A stretch of DNA of 64,000 nt from Clusia tigrina. Taxonomy: Eukaryota > Arthropoda > Insecta > Diptera > Clusiidae. Positions 47,742-61,230 of the stretch are shown here, in pieces. The notes beneath the pieces were generated by a model, which saw only the letters and a program-made list of their open reading frames with translations, did no database searches and was not told the DNA's origin. The DNA lies in assembly GCA_920105625.2 (NCBI GenBank), contig OV050030.1:249643889-249707888 (forward strand), in the 5' to 3' direction. Each line of letters starts with the position of its first letter. Within the stretch, counting starts at the first letter, position 1. A program made the translations under genes and the position numbers.

Positions 47742-50700
47742 GTCCCACATCTATCAAAGTTTGCAACATACATATGCTTGTAACTTTTTACGGGAGCGTC
47801 ATAAAAACTTGAAATTTTGTAACAATAAAGTACTCGAGCCTCTTGTCAATTTAAGCTATCGCTCAAAGCTATGCTACCCTTGAGTCCCAAATCAAACAAT
47901 GATAAAACTTCAAATAGCCCTAACTTCTATACGGTATGTCCTACACCTATCAAAGTTTGCAACATACAAATGCTTGCAACTTTTTAGTGGAGCGTCATAA
48001 AACTTGGAAATTTTGTAACAATAAAGTACTCGAGCCTCTTTTCAATTAAGCTACCGCCCAAAGCTATGCCACCGTTGAGTCCCAAATCAAACACCGATAA
48101 AACTTCAAATGGCCTTAACTTTTATACGGTACGTCCTACACCTATCAAAGATTGCAACATACAAATGCTTGTAACTTTTTACTGGAGCGTCATAAAACCT
48201 TGACATTTTGTAACAATAAAGTATTCGAGCCTCTTGTCAATTTAAGCTATCGCTCAAAGCTATGCTACCCTTGAGTCCCAAATCAAACACTGATAAAACT
48301 TCAAATGGCCCTAACTTCTATACGGTACGTCCCACATCTATCAAAGTTTGCAACATACAAATGCTTGTAACTTTTTACTGGAGCGTGATAAAACCTTGAA
48401 ATTTGGCAACAATAAAGTACTCGAGCCTCTTGTCAATTTAAGCTATCGCTCAAAGCTATGGTACCTTGAGTCCCAAATCAAACACTGATAAAACTTCGAA
48501 TGGCCCTAACTTCTATACGGTACGTCCCACATCTATCAAAGTTTGCAACATACAAATGCTTGTAACTTTTTATTGGAGCGTCATAAAACCTTGACATTTT
48601 GTAACAATAAAGTACTCGAGCCTCTTGTCAATTTAAGCTATCGCTCAAAGCTATGCGACCCTTGAGTCCCAAATCAAACACTGATAAAACTTCAAATGGC
48701 CCTAACTTCTATACGGTACGTCCCACATCTATCAAAGTTTGCAAAATACAAATGCTTGTAACTTTTTACTGGAGCGACATAAAACCTTGAAATTTGGCAA
48801 CAATAAAGTACTCGAGCCTCTTGTCAATTTAAGCTATCGCTCAAAGCTATGGTACCTTGAGTCCCAAATCAAACTCTGATAAAACTTCAAATGGCCCTAA
48901 CTTCTATACGGTACGTCCTACACCTATCAAAGTTTGCAATATACAAATGCTTGTAATTTTTTACTGGAGCGTCATAAAACCTTGAAATTTGGTAACAATA
49001 AAGTACTCGAGCCTCTTGACAATTTAAGCTATCGCTCAAAGCGATGCTACCCTTGAGTCCCAAATCAAACACTGATAAAACTTCAAATGGCCCTAACTTC
49101 TATACGGTACGTCCTACACCTATCAAAGTTTGCAACATACAAATGCTTGTAACTTTTTACTGGAGCGTCATAAAACCTTGAAATTTTGAAACAATAAATT
49201 ACTCGAGCCTCTTGTCAATTTAAGCTATCGCTCAAAGCTTTGCTACCCTTGAGTCCCAAATCAAACACTGATAAAACTTCGAATGACCCTAACTTCTATA
49301 CGGTACGTCCCACATCTATCAAAGTTTTCAAAATACAAATGCTTGTAACTTTTTACTGGAGCGTCATAAAACCTTGAAATTTTGTAACAATAAAGTACTT
49401 GAGCCTCTTTTCAATTAAGCTATCGCCCAAAGCTATGCCACCGTTGAGTCCCAAATCAAACACCGATAAAACTTCAAATGGCCTTAACTTTTATACGGTA
49501 CGTCCTACACCTATCAAAGTTTGCAACATACAAATGCTGGTAACTTTTCACGGGAGCGTCATAAAACCTTGAAATTTTGTAACAATAAAGTACTCGAGCC
49601 TCTTGTCAATTTAAGCTATCGCTCAAAGCTATGCTACCCTTGAGTCCCAAATCAAACAATGATAAAACTTCAAATAGCCCTAACTTCTATACGGTATGTC
49701 CTACACCTATCAAAGTTTGCAACATACAAATGCTTGCAACTTTTTAGTGGAGCGTCATAAAACTTGGAAATTTTGTAACAATAAAGTACTCGAGCCTCTT
49801 TTCAATTAAGCTATCGCCCAAAGCTATGCCACCGTTGAGTCCCAAATCAAACACCGATAAAACTTCAAATGGCCTTAACTTTTATACGGTACGTCCTACA
49901 CCTATCAAAGTTTGCAACATACAAATGCTTGTAACTTTTTACTGGAGCGTCATAAAACCTTGACATTTTGTAACAATAAAGTACTCGAGCCTCTTGTCAA
50001 TTTAAGCTATCGCTCAAAGCTATGCTACCCTTGAGTCCCAAATCAAACACTGATAAAACTTCAAATGGCCCTAACTTCTATACGGTACGTCCCACATCTA
50101 TCAAAGTTTGCAACATACAAATGCTTGTAACTTTTTACTGGAGCGTCATAAAACCTTGAAATTTGGCAACAATAAAGTACTCGAGCCTCTTGTCAATTTA
50201 AGCTATCGCTCAAAGCTATGGTACCTTGAGTCCCAAATCAAACACTGATAAAACTTCAAATGGCCCTAACTTCTATACGGTACGTCCTACACCTATCAAA
50301 GTTTGCAACATACAAATGCTTGTAACTTTTTACTGGAGCGTCATAAAATCTTGAAATTTGGTAACAATAAAGTACTCGAGCCTCTTGTCAATTTAAGCTA
50401 TCGCTCAAAGCGATGCTACCCTTGAGTCCCAAATCAAACACTGATAAAACTTCAAATGGCCCTAACTTCTATACGGTACGTCCTACACCTATCAAAGTTT
50501 GCAACATACAAATGCTTGTAACTTTTTACTGGAGCGTCATACAACCTTGAAATTTTGTAACAATAAAGTACTCGAGCCTCTTGTCAATTTAAGCTATCGC
50601 TCAAAGCTATGCTACCCTTGAGTCCCAAATCAAACACTGATAAAACTTCAAATGGCCCTAACTTCTATGCGGTACGTCCCACATCTATCAAAGTTTTCAA

Positions 50701-51010
50701 AATACAAATGCTTGTAACTTTTTACTGGAGCGTCATAAAACCTTGAAATTTTGTAACAATAAAGTACTTGAGCCTCTTTTCAATTAAGCTATCGCCCAAA
50801 GCTATGCCACCGTTGAGTCCCAAATCAAACACCGATAAAACTTCAAATGGCCTTAACTTTTAGACGGTACGTCCTACACCTATCAAAGTTTGCAACATAC
50901 AAATGCTGGTAACTTTTTACGGGAGCGTCATAAAACCTTGAAATTTTGTAACAATAAAGTACTCGAGCCTCTTGTCAATTTAAGCTATCGCTCAAAGCTA
51001 TGCTACCCTT
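47691..51010. repeat. Tandem copy of a 17-mer (3,325 bp)
   Basis: Matches about 44,366-47,690 at an offset of 3,325 bp (17 monomers minus seven bases), directly adjacent to it. ACATATGC, AAAGATTGC, GCGTGAT, CAATATAC, TTTTCAAAATAC and TTAGACGG all recur in order. A 61-codon read-through frame on the minus strand recurs at 45562 and 48887. The visible differences are few, such as TGCAAAATAC at about 48742 and CTATGCGG at about 50667. With D1, this segment exists in three copies. Confidence 0.87.
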
Positions 51011-53218
51011 GAGTCCCAAATCAAACAATGATAAAACTTCAAATAGCCCTAACTTCTATACGGTATGTCCTACACCTATCAAAGTTTGCAACATACAAAT
51101 GCTTGCAACTTTTTAGTGGAGCGTCATAAAACTTGGAAATTTTGTAACAATAAAGTACTCGAGCCTCTTTTCAATTAAGCTACCGCCCAAAGCTATGCCA
51201 CCGTTGAGTCCCAAATCAAACACCGATAAAACTTCAAATGGCCTTAACTTTTATACGGTACGTCCTACACCTATCAAAGTTTGCAACATACAAATGCTTG
51301 TAACTTTTTACTGGAGCGTCATAAAACCTTGACATTTTGTAACAATAAAGTACTCGAGCCTCTTGTCAATTTAAGCTATCGCTCAAAGCTATGCTACCCT
51401 TGAGTCCCAAATCAAACACTGATAAAACTTCAAATGGCCCTAACTTCTATACGGTACGTCCCACATCTATCAAAGTTTGCAACATACAAATGCTTGTAAC
51501 TTTTTACTGGAGCGTCATAAAACCTTGAAATTTGGCAACAATAAAGTACTCGAGCCTCTTGTCAATTTAAGCTATCGCTCAAAGCTATGGTACCTTGAGT
51601 CCCAAATCAAACACTGATAAAACTTCAAATGGCCCTAACTTCTATACGGTACGTCCTACACCTATCAAAGTTTGCAACATACAAATGCTTGTAAATTTTT
51701 TCTGGAGCGTCATAAAATCTTGAAATTTGGTAACAATAAAGTACTCGAGCCTCTTGTCAATTTAAGCTATCGCTCAAAGCGATGCTACCCTTGAGTCCCA
51801 AATCAAACACTGATAAAACTTCAAATGGCCCTAACTTCTATACGGTACGTCCTACACCTATCAAAGTTTGCAACATACAAATGCTTGTAACTTTTTACTG
51901 GAGCGTCATTCAACCTTGAAATTTTGTAACAATAAAGTACTCGAGCCTCTTGTCAATTTAAGCTATCGCTCAAAGCTATGCTACCCTTGAGTCCCAAATC
52001 AAACACTGATAAAACTTCAAATGGCCCTAACTTCTATACGGTACGTCCCACATCTATCAAAGTTTGCAACATACAAATGCTTGTAACTTTTTACTGGAGC
52101 GTCATAAAACCTTGAAATTTGGCAACAATAAAGTACTCGAGCCTCTTGTCAATTTAAGCTATCGCTCAAAGCTATGGTACCTTGAGTCCCAAATCAAACA
52201 CTGATAAAACTTCAAATGGCCCTAACTTCTATACGGTACGTCCTACACCTATCAAAGTTTGCAACATACAATTGCTTGTAACTTTTTACTGGAGCGTCAT
52301 AAAATCTTGAAATTTGGTAACAATAAAGTACTCGAGCCTCTTGTCAATTTAAGCTATCGCTCAAAGCGATGCTACCCTTGAGTCCCAAATCAAACACTGA
52401 TAAAACTTCAAATGGCCCTAACTTCTATACGGTACGTCCTACACCTATCAAAGTTTGCAACATACAAATGCTTGTAACTTTTTACTGGAGCGTCATACAA
52501 CCTTGAAATTTTGTAACAATAAAGTACTCGAGCCTCTTGTCAATTTAAGCTATCGCTCAAAGCTATGCTACCCTTGAGTCCCAAATCAAACACTGATAAA
52601 ACTTCAAATGGCCCTAACTTCTATGCGGTACGTCCCACATCTATCAAAGTTTGCAACATACAAATGCTTGTAACTTTTTATTGGAGCGTCATAAAACCTT
52701 GACATTTTGTAACAATAAAGTACTCGAGCCTCTTGTCAATTTAAGCTATCGCTCAAAGCTATGCGACCCTTGAGTCCCAAATCAAACACTGATAAAACTT
52801 CAAATGGCCCTAACTTCTATACGGTACGTCCCACATCTATCAAAGTTTGCAACATACAAATGCTTGTAACTTTTTACTGGAGCGTCATAAAACCTTGAAA
52901 TTTGGCAACAATAAAGTACTCGAGCCTCTTGTCAATTTAAGCTATCGCTCAAAGCTATGGTACCTTGAGTCCCAAATCAAACACTGATAAAACTTCAAAT
53001 GGCCCTAACTTCTATACGGTACGTCCTACACCTATCAAAGTTTGCAACATACAAATGCTTGTAACTTTTTACTGGAGCGTCATAAAACCTTGACATTTTG
53101 TAACAATAAAGTACTCGAGCCTCTTGTCAATTTAAGCCATCGCTCAAAGCGATGCTACCCTTGAGTCCCAAATCAAACACTGATAAAACTTCGAATGACC
53201 CTAACTTCTATACGGTAC
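51011..53218. repeat. Mosaic block matching 38.5-40.2 kb and 41.5-42 kb
   Basis: From 50.7 to 52.7 kb the order matches 38.2-40.2 kb at an offset of 12,519 bp, including GTAAATTTTTTCTGG (51653) and ACAATTGC (52240). The block then continues like 41483-42069: TGCGACCC at 52763 and the GCCATCG/GCGATG hairpin at 53138. It ends in a chimera (53023-53218), whose right end CGAATGACCC is that of the GCTTTGC monomer at 36592. Confidence 0.78.
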
Positions 53219-56152
53219 GTCCCACATCTATCAAAGTTTTCAAAATACAAATGCTTGTAACTTTTTACTGGAGCGTCATAAAACCTTGAAATTTTGTAAC
53301 AATAAATTACTCGAGCCTCTTGTCAATTTAAGCTATCGCTCAAAGCTTTGCTACCCTTGAGTCCCAAATCAAACACTGATAAAACTTCGAATGACCCTAA
53401 CTTCTATACGGTACGTCCCACATCTATCAAAGTTTTCAAAATACAAATGCTTGTAACTTTTTACTGGAGCGTCATAAAACCTTGAAATTTTGTAACAATA
53501 AAGTACTTGAGCCTCTTTTCAATTAAGCTATCGCCCAAAGCTATGCCACCGTTGAGTCCCAAATCAAACACCGATAAAACTTCAAATGGCCTTAACTTTT
53601 ATACGGTACGTCCTACACCTATCAAAGTTTGCAACATACAAATGCTGGTAACTTTTTACGGGAGCGTCATAAAACCTTGAAATTTTGTAACAATAAAGTA
53701 CTCGAGCCTCTTGTCAATTTAAGCTATCGCTCAAAGCTATGCTACCCTTGAGTCCCAAATCAAACAATGATAAAACTTCAAATAGCCCTAACTTCTATAC
53801 GGTATGTCCTACACCTATCAAAGTTTGCAACATACAAATGCTTGCAACTTTTTAGTGGAGCGTCATAAAACTTGGAAATTTTGTAACAATAAAGTACTCG
53901 AGCCTCTTTTCAATTAAGCTATCGCCCAAAGCTATGCCACCGTTGAGTCCCAAATCAAACACCGATAAAACTTCAAATGGCCTTAACATTTATACGGTAC
54001 GTCCTACACCTATCAAAGTTTGCAACATACAAATGCTTGTAACTTTTTACTGGAGCGTCATAAAACCTTGACATTTTGTAACAATAAAGTACTCGAGCCT
54101 CTTGTCAATTTAAGCTATCGCTCAAAGCTATGCTACCCTTGAGTCCCAAATCAAACACTGATAAAACTTCAAATGGCCCTAACTTCTATACGGTACGTCC
54201 CACATCTATCAAAGTTTGCAACATACAAATGCTTGTAACTTTTTACTGGAGCGTCATAAAACCTTGAAATTTGGCAACAATAAAGTACTCGAGCCTCTTG
54301 TCAATTTAAGCTATCGCTCAAAGCTATGGTACCTTGAGTCCCAAATCAAACACTGATAAAACTTCAAATGGCCCTAACTTCTATACGGTACGTCCTACAC
54401 CTATCAAAGTTTGCAACATACAAATGCTTGTAACTTTTTACTGGAGCGTCATAAAATCTTGAAATTTGGTAACAATAAAGTACTCGAGCCTCTTGTCAAT
54501 TTAAGCTATCGCTCAAAGCGATGCTACCCTTGAGTCCCAAATCAAACACTGATAAAACTTCAAATGGCCCTAACTTCTATACGGTACGTCCTACACCTAT
54601 CAAAGTTTGCAACATACAAATGCTTGTAACTTTTTAGTGGAGCGTCACAAAACCTGGAAATTTTGTAACAATAAAGTACTCGAGCCTCTTTTCAATTAAG
54701 CTATCGCCCAAAGCTATGCCACCGTTGAGTCCCAAATCAAACACCGATAAAACTTCAAATGGCCTTAACTTTTATACGGTACGTCCTACACCTATCAAAG
54801 TTTGCAACATACAAATGCTTGTAACTTTTTACTGGAGCGTCATAAAACCTTGACATTTTGTAACAATAAAGTACTCGAGCCTCTTGTCAATTTAAGCTAT
54901 CGCTCAAAGCTATGCTACCCTTGAGTCCCAAATCAAACACTGATAAAACTTCAAATGGCCCTAACTTCTATACGGTACGTCCCACATCTATCAAAGTTTG
55001 CAACATACAAATGCTTGTAACTTTTTACTGGAGCGTCATAAAACCTTGAAATTTGGCAACAATAAAGTACTCGAGCCTCTTGTCAATTTAAGCTATCGCT
55101 CAAAGTTATGGTACCTTGAGTCCCAAATCAAACACTGATAAAACTTCAAATGGCCCTAACTTCTATACGGTACGTCCTACACCTATCAAAGTTTGCAACA
55201 TACAAATGCTTGTAACTTTTTACTGGAGCGTCATAAAACCTTGACATTTTGTAACAATAAAGTACTCGAGCCTCTTGTCAATTTAAGCTATCGCTCAAAG
55301 CTATGCTACCCTTGAGTCGCAAATCAAACACTGATAAAACTTCAAATGGCCCTAACTTCTATACGGTACGTCCCACATCTATCAAAGTTTGCAACATACA
55401 TATGCTTGTAACTTTTTACGGGAGCGTCATAAAAACTTGAAATTTTGTAACAATAAAGTACTCGAGCCTCTTGTCAATTTAAGCTATCGCTCAAAGCTAT
55501 GCTACCCTTGAGTCCCAAATCAAACAATGATAAAACTTCAAATAGCCCTAACTTCTATACGGTATGTCCTACACCTATCAAAGTTTGCAACATACAAATG
55601 CTTGCAACTTTTTAGTGGAGCGTCATAAAACTTGGAAATTTTGTAACAATAAAGTACTCGAGCCTCTTTTCAATTAAGCTACCGCCCAAAGCTATGCCAC
55701 CGTTGAGTCCCAAATCAAACACCGATAAAACTTCAAATGGCCTTAACTTTTATACGGTACGTCCTACACCTATCAAAGTTTGCAACATACAAATGCTTGT
55801 AACTTTTTACTGGAGCGTCATAAAACCTTGACATTTTGTAACAATAAAGTATTCGAGCCTCTTGTCAATTTAAGCTATCGCTCAAAGCTATGCTACCCTT
55901 GAGTCCCAAATCAAACACTGATAAAACTTCAAATGGCCCTAACTTCTATACGGTACGTCCCACATCTATCAAAGTTTGCAACATACAAATGCTTGTAACT
56001 TTTTACTGGAGCGTCATAAAACCTTGAAATTTGGCAACAATAAAGTACTCGAGCCTCTTGTCAATTTAAGCTATCGCTCAAAGCGATGCTACCCTTGAGT
56101 CCCAAATCAAACACTGATAAAACTTCAAATGACCCTAACTTCTATACGGTAC
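53219..56152. repeat. Mosaic block of region D type
   Basis: Two TTTTCAAAATAC monomers stand side by side (53219 and 53415); the first has the AATAAATTACTCG and GCTTTGC right half of the 36592 monomer. GCTGGTAAC (53610), E, F, g and G follow. An E with GTCACAAAACCTGG (54588) and ACATATGC (55370) then recall 34441-35223. The last monomer, 55957-56152, is a g-left/G-right chimera: GGCAAC with GCGATGC and AAATGACCC. Confidence 0.75.
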
Positions 56153-59100
56153 GTCCTACACCTATCAAAGTTTGCAACATACAAATGCTTGTAACTTTTT
56201 ACTGGAGCGTCATACAACCTTGAAATTTTGTAACAATAAAGTACTCGAGCCTCTTGTCAATTTAAGCTATCGCTCAAAGCTATGCTACCCTTGAGTCCCA
56301 AATCAAACACTGATAAAACTTCAAATGGCCCTAACTTCTATGCGGTACGCCCCACATCTATCAAAGTTTGCAACATACAAATGCTTGTAACTTTTTACGG
56401 CAGCGTCATAAAACCTTGCAATTTTTTAACAATAAAGTACTCGAGCCTCTTGTCAATTTAAGCTATCGCTCAAAGCTATGCTACCCTTGAGTCCCAAATC
56501 AAACACTGATAAAACTTCGAATGGCCCTAACTTCTATACGGTACGTCCCACATCTATCAAAGTTTGCAACATACAAATACTTGTAACTTTTTACTGGAGC
56601 GTCATAAAACCTTGAAATTTGGCAACAACAAAGTACTCGAGCCTCTTGTCAATTTAAGCTATCGCTCAAAGCGATGCTGCCCTTGAGTCGCAAATCAAAC
56701 ACTGATAAAACTTCAAATGGCCCTAACTTCTATACGGTACGTCCCACATCTATCAAAGTTTGCAACATGCAAATGCTTGTAACTTTTTACGGGAGCGTCA
56801 TAAAACCTTGAAATTTTGTAACAATAAAGTACTCGAGCCTCTTGTCAATTTAAGCTATCGCTCAAAGCGATGCTACCCTTGAGTCCCAAATCAAACACTG
56901 ATAAAACTTCAAATGGCCCTAACTTCTATACGGTACGTCCTACACCTATCAAAGTTTGCAACATACAAATGCTTGTAACTTTTTACTGGAGCGTCATACA
57001 ACCTTGAAATTTTGTAACAATAAAGTACTCGAGCCTCTTGTCAATTTAAGCTATCGCTCAAAGCTATGCTACCCTTGAGTCCCAAATCAAACACTGATAA
57101 AACTTCTAATGGCCCTAACTTCTATACGGTACGTCCCACATCTATCAAAGTTTGCAACATACAAATGCTTGTAACTTTTTACTGGAGCGTCATAAAACCT
57201 TGAAATTTGGCAACAATAAAGTACTCGAGCCTCTTGTCAATTTAAGCTATCGCTCAAAGCTATGGTACCTTGAGTCCCAAATCAAACACTGATAAAACTT
57301 CAAATGGCCCTAACTTCTATACGGTACGTCCTACACCTATCAAAGTTTGCAACATACAAATGCTTGTAACTTTTTACTGGAGCGTCATAAAACCTTGAAA
57401 TTTGGTAACAACAAAGTACTCGAGCCTCTTGTCAATTTAAGCTATCGCTCAAAGCGATGCTACCCTTGAGTCGCAAATCAAACACTGATAAAACTTCAAA
57501 TGGCCCTAACTTCTATACGGTACGTCCCACATCTATCAAAGTTTGCAACATACAAATGCTTGTAACTTTTTACGGGAGCGTCATAAAACCTTGAAATTTT
57601 GTAACAATAAAGTACTCGAGCCTCTTGTCAATTTAAGCTTTCGCTCAAAGCTATGCTACCCTTGAGTCCCAAATCAAACAATGATAAAACTTCAAATAGC
57701 CCTAACTTCTATACGGTATGTCCTACACCTATCAAAGTTTGCAACATACAAATGCTTGCAACTTTTTAGTGGAGCGTCATAAAACTTGGAAATTTTGTAA
57801 CAATAAAGTACTCGAGCCTCTTTTCAATTAAGCTATCGCCCAAAGCTATGCCACCGTTGAGTCCCAAATCAAACACCGATAAAACTTCAAATGGCCTTAA
57901 CTTTTATACGGTACGTCCTACACCTATCAAAGTTTGCAACATACAAATGCTTGTAACTTTTTACTGGAGCGTCATAAAACCTTGACATTTTGTAACAATA
58001 AAGTACTCGAGCCTCTTGTCAATTTAAGCTATCGCTCAAAGCTATGCTACCCTTGAGTCCCAAATCAAACACTGATAAAACTTCAAATGGCCCTAACTTC
58101 TATACGGTACGTCCCACATCTATCAAAGTTTGCAACATACAAATACTTGTAACTTTTTACTGGAGCGAAATAAAACCTTGAAATTTGGCAACAATAAAGT
58201 ACTCGAGCCTCTTGTCAATTTAAGCTATCGCTCAAAGCTATGGTACCTTGAGTCCCAAATCAAACACTGATAAAACTTCAAATGGCCCTAACTTCTATAC
58301 GGTACGTCCTACACCTATCAAAGTTTGCAACATGCAAATGCTTGTAACTTTTTACTGGAGCGTCATACAACCTTGAAATTTTGTAACAATAAAGTACTCG
58401 AGCCTCTTGTCAATTTAAGCTATCGCTCAAAGCTATGCTACCCTTGAGTCCCAAATCAAACACTGATAAAACTTCAAATGGCCCTAACTTCTATGCGGTA
58501 CGTCCCACATCTATCAAAGTTTGCAACATACAAATGCTTGTAACTTTTTACGGCAGCGTCATAAAACCTTGAAATTTTTTAACAATAAAGTACTCGAGCC
58601 TCTTGTCAATTTAAGCTATCGCTCAAAGCTATGCTACCCTTGAGTCCCAAATTAAACACTGATAAAACTTCGAATGGCCCTAACTTCTATACGGTACGTC
58701 CCACATCTATCAAAGTTTGCAACATACAAATGCTTGTAACTTTTTATTGGAGCGTCATAAAACCTTGACATTTTGTAACAATAAAGTACTCGAGCCTCTT
58801 GTCAATTTAAGCTATCGCTCAAAGCTATGCTACCCTTGAGTCCCAAATCAGACACTGATAAAACTTCAAATGGCCCTAACTTCTATACGGTACGTCCCAC
58901 ATCTATCAAAGTTTGCAACATACAAATGCTTGTAACTTTTTACTGGAGCGTCATAAAACCTTGAAATTTTGTAACAATAAAGTACTCGAGCCTCTTGTCA
59001 ATTTAAGCTATCGCTCAAAGCTATGCTACCCTTGAGTCCCAAATCAAACACTGATAAAACTTCAAATGGCCCTAACTTATATGCGGTACGTCCCACATCT

Positions 59101-59285
59101 ATCAAAGTTTGCAACATACAAATGCTTGTAACTTTTTACGGCAGCGTCATAAAGCCTTGAAATTTTGTAACAATAAAGTACTCGAGCCTCTTGTCAATTT
59201 AAGCTATCGCTCAAAGCTATGCTACCCTTGAGTCCCAAATCAAACACTGATAAAACTTCGAATGGCCCTAACTTCTATACGGTAC
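56153..59285. repeat. Region E, left part: irregular monomer order
   Basis: Sixteen monomers of mixed type with no clear long-period repeat that I could find. Private or rare variants become frequent: GTACGCCCC (about 56345), CTTGCAATTTTTT (about 56415), AAATACTTG (56575 and 58141), GATGCTGCCC (about 56673), GCTTTCGCTC (57638), GCGAAATAAAAC (about 58166), AAATTAAACAC (about 58650) and AAATCAGACAC (about 58845). E-F-g order survives at 57720-58305. Confidence 0.75.
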
Positions 59286-60640
59286 GTCCCACATCTATCA
59301 AAGTTTGCAACATACAAATGCTTGTAACTTTTTACTGGAGCGTCATAAAATCTTGAAATTTTGTAACAATAAAGTACTCGAGCCTCTTGTCAATTGAAGC
59401 TATCGCTCAAAGCTTTGCTACCCTTGAGTCCCAAATCAAACAGTGATAAAACTTCAAATGGCCCTAACTTCTATACGGTATGTCCTACACCTATCAAAGT
59501 TTGCAACATACAAATGCTTGCAACTTTTTAGTGGAGCGTCATAAAACCTGGAAATTTTGTAACAATAAAGTACTCGAGCCTCTTTTCAATTAAGCTATGC
59601 CACCGTTGAGTCCCAAATCAAACACCGATACAACTTCAAATGGCCTTAACTTTTATACGGTATGTCCTACACCTATCAAAGTTTGCAACATACAAATGCT
59701 TGTAACTTTTTACTGGAGCGTCATAAAACCTTGACATTTTGTAACAATAAAGTACTCGAGCCTCTTGTCAATTTAAGCTATCGCTCAAAGCTATGCTACC
59801 CTTGAGTCCCAAATCAAACACTGATAAAACTTCAAATGGCCCTAACTTCTATACGGTACGTCCCACATCTATCAAAGTTTGCAACATACAAATGCTTGTA
59901 ACTTTTTACTGGAACGTCATAAAACCTTGAAATTTGGCAACAATAAAGTACTCGAGCCTCTTGTCAATTTAAGCTATCGCTCAAAGCTATGGTACCTTGA
60001 GTCCCAAATCAAACACTGATAAAACTTCAAATGGCCCTAACTTCTATACGGTAGTTCCTACACCTATCAAAGTTTGCAACATACAAATGCTTGTAACTTT
60101 TTACTGGAGCGTCATAAAACCTTGAAATTTGGTAACAATAAAGTACTCGAGCCTCTTGTCAATTTAAGCTATCGCTCAAAGCGATGCTACCCTTGAGTCC
60201 CAAATCAAACACTGATAAAACTTCAAAAGGCCCTAACTTCTATACGGTACGTCCTACACCTATCAAAGTTTGCAACATACAAATGCTTGTAACTTTTTAC
60301 TGGAGCGTCATAAAACCTTGAAATTTTGTAACAATAAAGTACTCGAGCCTCTTGTCAATTTAAGCTATCGCTCAAAGCTATGCTACCCTTGAGTCCCAAA
60401 TCAAACACTGATAAAACTTCAAATGGCCCTAACTTCTATGCGGTACGTCCCACATCTATCAAAGTTTTCAACATACAAATGCTTGTAACTCTTTACGGCA
60501 GCGTCATAAAACCTTGAAATTTTGTATCAATAAAGTACTCGAGCCTCTTGTCAATTTAAGCTATCGCTCAAAGCTATGCTACCTTTGAGTCCCAAATCAA
60601 ACACTGATAAAGTTTCAAATGGCCCTAACTTCTATACGCT
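59090..60640. repeat. Region E 11-mer repeat, first copy
   Basis: Corresponds to 61231-62790 at an offset of 2,141 bp from 59090; after the 13-bp deletion in this copy the offset becomes 2,154 bp. Shared markers are TACGGC with CGAATGG, TCAATTGAAG with GCTTTGC and CAGTGAT, E, F, g with GGAACGTC, G and ACTCTTTACGGC. Many substitutions separate the copies, so the duplication looks older than those in regions C and D. Confidence 0.78.
59482..59663. repeat. 182-bp E monomer with internal 13-bp deletion
   Basis: E monomers normally read AAGCTATCGCCCAAAGCTAT. Here a single AAGCTAT joins directly to GCCACCG. Exactly one interval between the two direct AAGCTAT repeats (13 bp) is missing, at about 59594. 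The pattern fits slippage or short-homology deletion. The matching monomer in the second 11-mer copy, 61623, is intact, so the deletion came after the duplication. Confidence 0.88.
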
Positions 60641-61230
60641 ACGTCCTACACATATCAACGTTTGCAACATACAAATGCTTGTAACTTTTTACTGGAGCGT
60701 CATAAAACCTTGAAATTTTGTAACAATAAAGTACTCGAGCGTCTTGTCAATTTAAGCTATCGCTCAAAGCTATGCTACCCTTGAGTCCCAAATCAAACAC
60801 TGATAAAACTTCAAATGGCCCTAACTTCTATACGGCACGTCCTACACCTATCAAAGGTTGCAACATACAAATACTTGTAACTTTTTACTGGAGCGTCATA
60901 AAACCTTGAAATTTTGTAACAACAAAGTACTCGAGCCTCTTGTCAATTTATGCTATCGATCAAAGCTATGCTACCCTTGAGTCCCAAATCAAACACTGAT
61001 AAAACTTCAAATGGCCCTAACTTCTATACGGTACGTCCTACACCTATCAAAGTTTGCAACATACAAATGCTTGTAACTTTTTACGGGAGCGTCATAAAAC
61101 CTTGAAATTTTCTATCAATAAAGTACTCGAGCCTCTTGTCAATTTAAGCTATCGCTCAAAGCTATGCTACCCCTGAGTCCCAAATCAAACACTGATAAAA
61201 CTTCAAATAGCTCTAACTTCTATACGGTAC
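60641..61230. repeat. Three diverged monomers with region-A characters
   Basis: The monomers at 60643 (CGCTACGTCC, CACATATCAACG, CGAGCGTCTTG), 60839 (GGCACGTCC, AAAGGTTGC, AACAACAAAG, TATCGATCAAAG) and 61035 (TTCTATCAATAAAG, CCCCTGAG, TAGCTC). AAAGGTTGC with AACAACAAAG and CGATCAAAG is otherwise found only in region A, for example at 1961 and 5683. These look like old copies of the A family. Confidence 0.72.
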
